Shown in pieces: positions 8,229 through 12,956 of a stretch of 12,956 nucleotides of DNA. How positions within the stretch are numbered: the stretch's first letter is position 1; every line of letters starts with the position of its first letter. A program made the translations under genes and the position numbers. Origin of the DNA: an uncultured Muribaculum sp. (GTDB lineage Bacteria > Bacteroidota > Bacteroidia > Bacteroidales > Muribaculaceae); the NCBI GenBank assembly GCA_910578785.1, contig CAJTSJ010000047.1, forward strand, positions 1-12,956. Direction: 5' to 3'. The notes under the pieces are model-generated. The model was not told where the DNA came from and searched no databases. It saw only the letters and a list, made by a program, of their open reading frames with translations.

Positions 8229-8260
8229 TTTGGCCATGTTGGCTTTTATATCTAATTTTG
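8229..8260 (+). promoter_or_regulatory. Bacteroidetes sigma-ABfr-type promoter for the AraJ-like gene
   Basis: A -33 element TTTG (8229-8232) is followed after exactly 20 bases by TAATTTTG (8253-8260), a full match to the Bacteroidetes -7 consensus TAnnTTTG. Transcription would start near 8266-8270, giving an untranslated leader of about 55 bases before the ATG at 8324. A short AAGCA/TGCTT inverted repeat (8286-8297) lies in this leader; its role, if any, is unknown. Confidence 0.75.
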
Positions 8261-8323
8261 CGGCTGAAAAGTGATTCACTTAGAAAAGCATTTGCTTATT
8301 AGTTAAGAATGAAGTTATAACGT

Positions 8324-9484
8324 ATGAAAAAGGGTTTGTTTGCTTTGTCCATGGGCACGTTTGCCCTTGGTATATCGGAATTTCTGATGATGGGCATATT
8401 GGGTAAGCTCGCCGACGACCTTGGAGTCACGATAACCGAGGCCGGACATCTGATATCGGCTTACGCCACCGGTGTCTGTGTCGGGGCGCCTGCGTTGCTG
8501 TTTGCGAGGAAGGTGCCGTTAAAGCGTATTATGCTCGTGCTTGCCGCGGTGATAGCCGTGGGCAATCTGTTTGCGAGTCTCGCTCCGAACTATTGGAGCC
8601 TGTTTGCCGCCAGATTTATCTCAGGCTTGCCCCACGGGGCATACTTCGGCGTAGGAGCCATCGTGGCCCGCCGGTTGTCTAAGCCGGGCTACGAAGTGGC
8701 GGCGGTGTCGTTTATGATCGGGGGCATGACGGTGGCCACGTTGGCCGGTGTGCCGTTGGGCACGTTCATCACCAATAATTTCACATGGCGCATAGCGTTC
8801 CTGATAGTGGCTTTGTCGGGCGTGGCCACCCTTGTGGCTATAAGGTGCTGGGTGCCTCAGGTCAAAGGTCTTCTCGATCTGGGATTTAAAGGACAGTTCC
8901 GCTTTTTGAAGACTTTGCCTCCATGGCTCATATTCGGCGGCGTGATTTTCGGTCAGATAGGTCTGTATTGCTGGTACAGCTACATCGACCCCCAGCTCAC
9001 GGATGTTGCCGGATTCTCTGCCGATTCGCTTTCGTGGCTGATGGTTTTGGCCGGGTTCGGTATGTTTGCCGGTAATCTGATTGTCGGTCGTCTTGGTTCG
9101 CGCTTCAGGCCGTCGGCGCTGTCGGCTTCTGTCGAGGCATGCGCCATACCGGTGCTTCTGGCATTCTACTTTTTCGGCGATGTGAAGGTGCTGGCTGTAA
9201 TTCTGATGATGCTCGGCACGGCCATCCTGTTCGGCTCCGGCAGCCCGGTGCAGTCGTCGATTGTAGGTTATGCCAAGGGTGGCGAGATGCTCGGGGCGGC
9301 CTCCATACAGATAGCGTATAATGCCGGCAATGCCATCGCCGCATGGATCGGCGGTGCGGTCATAAAGGCAGGATACAGTTATTCGGCTACCTCGGTGATC
9401 GGAATACCCATAATCATGTTGGGCTCGATCATGCTTTACATACTGTATTTTTACAGAGAACGCAAATACGGAGTGCCCGAATAA
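8324..9484 (+). CDS. araJ: AraJ-like MFS efflux transporter (DHA1 type)
   Basis: This is an inner-membrane, proton-coupled efflux permease of the major facilitator superfamily. Its 386 residues and about twelve hydrophobic segments match the family. The sequence recalls Escherichia coli AraJ closely: MKKGLFALSMGTFALG at the N-terminus, EFLMMGILGKLADDLGV (19-35), AGHLISAYATGVCVGAP (40-56), a short basic 2-3 loop (ARKVPLKRI, 61-69), SGLPHGAYFGVGAIV (100-114), GGMTVATLAGVPLGTF (133-148), PPWLIFGGVIFGQIG, and AKGGEMLGAASIQIAYNAGN near the end. AraJ is annotated as a putative arabinose or arabinose-polymer exporter, but its real substrate is poorly known, so export of sugars or other small molecules is only a suggestion. 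It has its own promoter and is probably monocistronic. Its link to the Sus-like operon is proximity only. Confidence 0.88.
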   Translation: MKKGLFALSMGTFALGISEFLMMGILGKLADDLGVTITEAGHLISAYATGVCVGAPALLFARKVPLKRIMLVLAAVIAVGNLFASLAPNYWSLFAARFISGLPHGAYFGVGAIVARRLSKPGYEVAAVSFMIGGMTVATLAGVPLGTFITNNFTWRIAFLIVALSGVATLVAIRCWVPQVKGLLDLGFKGQFRFLKTLPPWLIFGGVIFGQIGLYCWYSYIDPQLTDVAGFSADSLSWLMVLAGFGMFAGNLIVGRLGSRFRPSALSASVEACAIPVLLAFYFFGDVKVLAVILMMLGTAILFGSGSPVQSSIVGYAKGGEMLGAASIQIAYNAGNAIAAWIGGAVIKAGYSYSATSVIGIPIIMLGSIMLYILYFYRERKYGVPE

Positions 9485-9489
9485 AAAAC

Positions 9490-9510
9490 GTCCGGGGGCC
9501 GACTAAAAAA
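9490..9510. terminator. Possible weak hairpin after the MFS gene
   Basis: GTCCGG, GGG and CCGAC form a short GC-rich hairpin with one bulged C, six bases after the MFS stop codon. An A-run lies on each side (9483-9488 and 9505-9510), so on the + strand no T-run follows, while on the - strand the hairpin is followed by T residues. It would therefore work better against antisense transcription. Weak evidence. Confidence 0.25.
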
Positions 9511-9532
9511 TTAGTGAATATTCTGAAAAGAC

Positions 9533-9563
9533 ATTGCGCTTTCGGATATTGTTGCTAATTTTG
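9533..9563 (+). promoter_or_regulatory. Bacteroidetes-type promoter for the Tricorn protease gene
   Basis: ATTG (9533-9536, three of four matching the TTTG consensus) is followed after 19 bases by TAATTTTG (9556-9563), a full TAnnTTTG match and the same octamer as the promoter of the MFS gene. Transcription would begin near 9570, about 20 bases before the ATG at 9590. This placement rules against the upstream in-frame GTG at 9563, which is part of the -7 element. Confidence 0.68.
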
Positions 9564-9589
9564 TGAAAATTAACCAATCATACACAGTA

Positions 9590-12500
9590 ATGAGAAAAGA
9601 GATTATTGCACTGTCTGTGCTTGCCCTCTCCGCGGCGGGTATGTCGGCCGGACCGCTGTGGCTGCGCAATGCGGCCATCTCGCCTGACGGTGGCACGATT
9701 GCCTTTACTTATAAAGGCAACATATTTACAGTAAATTCGGCGGGAGGCGATGCTCGTCAGATCACTTCCGGCGGAAGTTACAACACCTCTCCCGTATGGA
9801 GTCCCGACGGGCGGAAGCTTGCGTTCAGCAGCGACCGCGAGGGTTCGCTGGACATATTTGTCGTTGACAGCAAGGGCGGATCGCCCCGTAGACTGACCTC
9901 TTACTCCGGCAAGGAGACCCCGCTGGCGTTTAAGGACAATGACCATGTAGTGTTTTCATCCTCTGTGCAGCCCGACCGCCGTGCGGCGCAGGGCGATTTC
10001 AGTTCGCAGGTCTACGTGGTCGACCTTGAAGGACACCGTCCGGAGATGATGGTGTCGTATGCCATGCCGGCTCTCAGCATCGGCAAGGACGGCAAGGTGC
10101 TTTATCAGGATAAGAAAGGGTTTGAGAATGAATGGCGCAAGCATGAACGCTCGTCGGGCACCGGCGACATCTGGCTCATGGACAATGGACGTCATTCAAA
10201 GCTGACTTCGTTCAACGGCCACGACCTCAATCCGGTGTGGGCGCCTGACGGCAATTTCTATTTCATAAGCGAAGAAGACGGCACGCTTAATGTCTACAAG
10301 CGTTCGGTCGACGGCAGGCTCAAGACCCAGTTGACCAAGTTTACCACTCATCCGGTGCGTTCACTTTCGGCCTCGGATGCCGGAAAGCTGGCTTTCAGCT
10401 GGGACGGCGAACTGTATACGCTGACCGAAGGCTCGGAACCTAAGAAAGTTGAAGTAAATATTGTGACAGACGACTATGACTCGGATGTCCGCAAATCGGT
10501 GATGCGTTCGGGGGCTACGTCAATGTCGGTTTCGCCCGACGGCGATATGGTGGCGTTCGTTCTGCGCGGCGATGTGTATGTGACTTCGACCGAATATAAT
10601 ACCACCCGCCGTATCACCGACACTCCCGCACAGGAGCGTATCGTGGACTTTGCGCCCGACGGCAAGAGCCTGGTGTATGACAGCGAGCGTGACGGAATCT
10701 GGCAGCTGTTTACCACCGAAATCAAGAATCCCGAAGAAAAGTCGCTGCTCTATGCCACTGAACTTGTCGAGAAACCATTGTATAAGAGCGACAAGCCTTC
10801 GTTTCAGCCCGACTATAGCCCTGACGGCAAGAAGGTGGCCTTCCTGGAAGACAGAACCACACTGCGCGTGCTCGACCTGAAATCGAAGGAGGTGACTACG
10901 GCGCTGGACGGAAAGTATAACTACAGCTACACCGACGGCGACATAGGCTTCGAATGGAGTCCCGACAGCCGTTGGATTCTGATAGACTACATCGGCACGG
11001 GCGGTTGGAACAACTCCGACATAGCCCTTGTCAAGGCCGACGGTACGGAAGTGGTCGACTTGACCGAAAGCGGCTACAGCGATGCGGCCCCTCAGTGGGT
11101 TCTTGACGGAAAGGCCGTGACGTACGCCACCGGAAAGTACGGCTACAAGAGCCACGGCAGCTGGGGAAACGAGAGCGACGTAGTGGTCATGTTCCTTGAC
11201 GGCGAAGCCTACGACCGGTTCCGGATGACCGAAGAGGAGCTGAAGCTTGCCGAGGAAGCCGAGAAGGAAGACAAGGAGAAGGCTGAAAAAGGCAAAAAGG
11301 ATGATAAAAAGAAAAAAGACAAGGATAAGAAGAAAGACGGTGAGGCCGACAAGGAGGAGGTGAATCCTCTGAAATTCGATCTTGACAACCGCCGTTACCG
11401 TATGGCGCGCCTGACCGAATCGTCGTCGCGCATGGGCGACTATTTCCTGTCGACCAAAGGCGATAAGTTTTATTATGTTGCCTCAAGTCCCGACGGCCGC
11501 AGTCTGTATGAACGCAATCTGAAAGAGGGCGGCACAAAGGTGCTGGCCAAGGGTTTGAGTGCCTGGAACATGGTTCCTGACAAGGAGGGCAAGAATCTCT
11601 TCGTGATGACTTCGTCGGGCATAAAGAAGGTGTCGCTCGGCGACGGAAGCCAGAAGAACGTTGACTTCGAAGCCGACTATACCCGCCGTAAGTCGGATGA
11701 ACGTGCCTATATCTACGACCACATGTGGCGCCAGGTGCTTGACAAATTTTACGATGAAAATCTGCATGGCGTGGATTGGGCAAAGTATAAGGACGAGTAT
11801 GCCAAGTTCCTGCCTTACATCAACAACAACTACGACTTCGCCATACTGATGAGCGAGATTCTCGGTGAGCTTAACGCTTCGCACACAGGCGCTCGGTTCT
11901 ATGCTTCTGGCGCACCGATGTCGACCGCCACTCTTGGAGCATTCTATGACGAGACTTATACCGGCGACGGCCTCAGGATAGCCGAAATAATCAAGCGCGG
12001 TCCGTTGGCCGCCACGTCGCTCGGCATCGAGGAGGGCGATATAATCATGGCCATAAATGATTCGACCATACTTGCCGGCGCGGACTATTTCCCGCTTCTT
12101 GAAGGAAAGGCCGGAAAGAAGGTCAAGCTCGACATCAAGAAGGCCGACGGCAAGCAGAAGACGGTCTATGTCAAGCCTATATCCTACGGAACTAACTCCG
12201 ACCTGCTCTATCGCCGCTGGGTTGAGCGCAACGAAGCCATAGTCGACAGCGTGTCGGGCGGACGTGTGGGTTATGTGCATGTTGAGGGTATGGACAGCCC
12301 GAGTTTCCGGGAAGTTTACGACCGTCTGCTCGGCAAATACCGCAACTGCGACGCCGTAGTGGTCGATACACGCTACAACGGCGGTGGATGGCTTCACAAT
12401 GACCTGGCTGTGCTGTTGGGAGGCAAAGAGTATGTCCGATTCACGCCGCGCGGCCAATATATCGGCAGCGAACCGTTCTCGCAGTGGACCAAGCCGTCTG

Positions 12501-12826
12501 TGATGCTCGTCAACGAAAGCAACTATAGCGACGCGCACGGATCGCCGTTCGTATACCAGACTTTGAAGATCGGCGACGTAGTCGGCGCACCTGTTCCCGG
12601 AACCATGACCGCGGTCTGGTGGGAGACGCAGATTGACCCGTCGATAGTGTTCGGTATTCCTCAGGTGACTTCACGCGACATGGACGGCAACGTGCTTGAG
12701 AATCATCAGCTCAATCCCGACGTGTTGATATACAATTCGCCGGACAATGTTCTGAAAGGTGTCGACGAACAGCTGATAGGAGCCACAAAGCATCTTATGA
12801 AGAAGATTGACGCTTCCGGGAAATAA
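9590..12826 (+). CDS. Secreted Tricorn-type serine protease (S41 family, beta-propeller plus PDZ)
   Basis: This is a large protease related to archaeal Tricorn, which trims peptides into small products; here it is predicted to be exported to the periplasm. From the ATG at 9590 it has 1078 residues. Residues 1-20 form a signal peptide (MRKEIIALSV to GMSA). Residues about 21-545 are PD40/TolB-like propeller repeats with SPDG-type motifs (ISPDGGTIAF, WSPDGRKLAF, VSPDGDMVAF, YSPDGKKVAF). A Lys/Glu/Asp-rich tract covers 546-591. The C1 domain starts near 700, a PDZ domain spans about 783-867, and the C2 S41 core runs to the end. Tricorn catalytic residues appear conserved: Ser764-His765 (NASHTG), nucleophile Ser980 (NYSDAHG) and Glu1037 (ENHQLNPD). 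An in-frame GTG at 9563 would add nine residues but lies in the promoter. No partner aminopeptidase is nearby. Its substrate is unknown. Confidence 0.92.
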   Translation: MRKEIIALSVLALSAAGMSAGPLWLRNAAISPDGGTIAFTYKGNIFTVNSAGGDARQITSGGSYNTSPVWSPDGRKLAFSSDREGSLDIFVVDSKGGSPRRLTSYSGKETPLAFKDNDHVVFSSSVQPDRRAAQGDFSSQVYVVDLEGHRPEMMVSYAMPALSIGKDGKVLYQDKKGFENEWRKHERSSGTGDIWLMDNGRHSKLTSFNGHDLNPVWAPDGNFYFISEEDGTLNVYKRSVDGRLKTQLTKFTTHPVRSLSASDAGKLAFSWDGELYTLTEGSEPKKVEVNIVTDDYDSDVRKSVMRSGATSMSVSPDGDMVAFVLRGDVYVTSTEYNTTRRITDTPAQERIVDFAPDGKSLVYDSERDGIWQLFTTEIKNPEEKSLLYATELVEKPLYKSDKPSFQPDYSPDGKKVAFLEDRTTLRVLDLKSKEVTTALDGKYNYSYTDGDIGFEWSPDSRWILIDYIGTGGWNNSDIALVKADGTEVVDLTESGYSDAAPQWVLDGKAVTYATGKYGYKSHGSWGNESDVVVMFLDGEAYDRFRMTEEELKLAEEAEKEDKEKAEKGKKDDKKKKDKDKKKDGEADKEEVNPLKFDLDNRRYRMARLTESSSRMGDYFLSTKGDKFYYVASSPDGRSLYERNLKEGGTKVLAKGLSAWNMVPDKEGKNLFVMTSSGIKKVSLGDGSQKNVDFEADYTRRKSDERAYIYDHMWRQVLDKFYDENLHGVDWAKYKDEYAKFLPYINNNYDFAILMSEILGELNASHTGARFYASGAPMSTATLGAFYDETYTGDGLRIAEIIKRGPLAATSLGIEEGDIIMAINDSTILAGADYFPLLEGKAGKKVKLDIKKADGKQKTVYVKPISYGTNSDLLYRRWVERNEAIVDSVSGGRVGYVHVEGMDSPSFREVYDRLLGKYRNCDAVVVDTRYNGGGWLHNDLAVLLGGKEYVRFTPRGQYIGSEPFSQWTKPSVMLVNESNYSDAHGSPFVYQTLKIGDVVGAPVPGTMTAVWWETQIDPSIVFGIPQVTSRDMDGNVLENHQLNPDVLIYNSPDNVLKGVDEQLIGATKHLMKKIDASGK

Positions 12827-12851
12827 GCTCGGGCGCTGCAATTTGGCATAT

Positions 12852-12911
12852 GAGGCTGTGTCATAAATGAAGTGACCCCAAAAAGTTAGACAGGTTAAAC
12901 ATTATCCTGTT
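12852..12911. mobile_element. Sequence resembling an insertion-sequence end (partial)
   Basis: After the protease stop the sequence GAGGCTGTGTCATAA (12853-12867) resembles terminal repeats of some Bacteroidales insertion sequences. It is followed by TGAAGTGACCCC and AAAAAGTTAGACAGG (12868-12894), which is like the left ends of IS3-family (IS150-like) elements as I remember them. A small hairpin (ACAGG/CCTGT, 12890-12910, with TAA/TTA inside) follows. No transposase is in view because the window ends 46 bases later, so the element's identity, its exact boundary and the target duplication cannot be shown. Confidence 0.45.
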
Positions 12912-12914
12912 ATA

Positions 12915-12950
12915 GAAAGAGTTCGGTATTGCACCGGACTCTTTCCTTTT
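12915..12950 (+). terminator. Strong hairpin with short T-run at the right edge
   Basis: GAAAGAGTTCGGT (12915-12927) pairs with ACCGGACTCTTTC (12933-12945) over 13 base pairs with one T-G wobble, around the five-base loop ATTGC. CTTTT follows (12946-12950). It could be the terminator of the protease gene, which has none closer, or a structural element at the end of the neighbouring mobile-element-like sequence. The short T-run makes intrinsic termination likely but not certain. Confidence 0.55.
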
Positions 12951-12956
12951 AACCGG

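Noticed and set aside
9139..9558. Short + strand frames overlapping the 3' end of the MFS gene
   Set aside because: They are out of frame within a well-supported membrane protein gene and show no domain or start signal of their own.
11483..12538. A 351-codon open frame on the - strand inside the protease gene
   Set aside because: It overlaps the catalytic half of a clearly conserved protease and has no recognisable domain or promoter; it is a codon-bias shadow.
1..12956. CRISPR array, phage genes, toxin-antitoxin or defence genes
   Set aside because: No regularly spaced direct repeats and no encoded proteins with such motifs were found; all large coding regions are explained by transport, acetyltransferase and protease genes.

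Overview
The window looks like a Bacteroidales chromosome segment, and I would guess a Muribaculaceae-type gut commensal. The basis is a SusC/SusD/SusE/SusF-type outer-membrane glycan uptake operon, lipoproteins with acidic residues straight after the lipobox cysteine, Bacteroidetes-type promoters (TTTG, about 20 bases, then TAnnTTTG), weak ribosome binding sites and moderately high GC. Family-level placement is inference; the order is fairly secure. All genes read on the + strand.

Bases 27-7225 hold four tightly spaced genes (gaps of 21, 40 and 28 bases) that end at a strong intrinsic terminator (7249-7279): a SusC-type TonB-dependent porin, a SusD-type glycan-binding lipoprotein, and SusE-like and SusF-like surface lipoproteins. 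In the archetypal system SusD, SusE and SusF capture oligosaccharide at the cell surface and SusC imports it with TonB energy. SusD and SusE/F features suggest an alpha-glucan-like ligand, but there is no glycoside hydrolase or regulator in the window, so the substrate is not proven. The SusE-like protein seems to carry one carbohydrate-binding-like module and the SusF-like protein three.

Bases 7280-8034 hold a small doubtful ORF (71 codons) whose stop overlaps the start of a GNAT-family N-acetyltransferase. Bases 8035-8323 are noncoding; they hold a bipartite inverted repeat and a good Bacteroidetes promoter for the next gene. Bases 8324-9484 encode an AraJ-like MFS efflux protein. A second promoter with the same -7 octamer precedes a secreted Tricorn-type serine protease (9590-12826) with a complete apparent catalytic triad and a long charged Lys/Glu/Asp tract between its propeller and catalytic halves. 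The last 130 bases contain sequence resembling an insertion-sequence end, plus a strong hairpin.

I see no CRISPR array, functional tRNA, rRNA or clearly new multi-gene system. The most open points are the small ORF with an adenylation-domain-like motif, the inverted repeat upstream of the MFS gene, and the mobile-element-like right edge.
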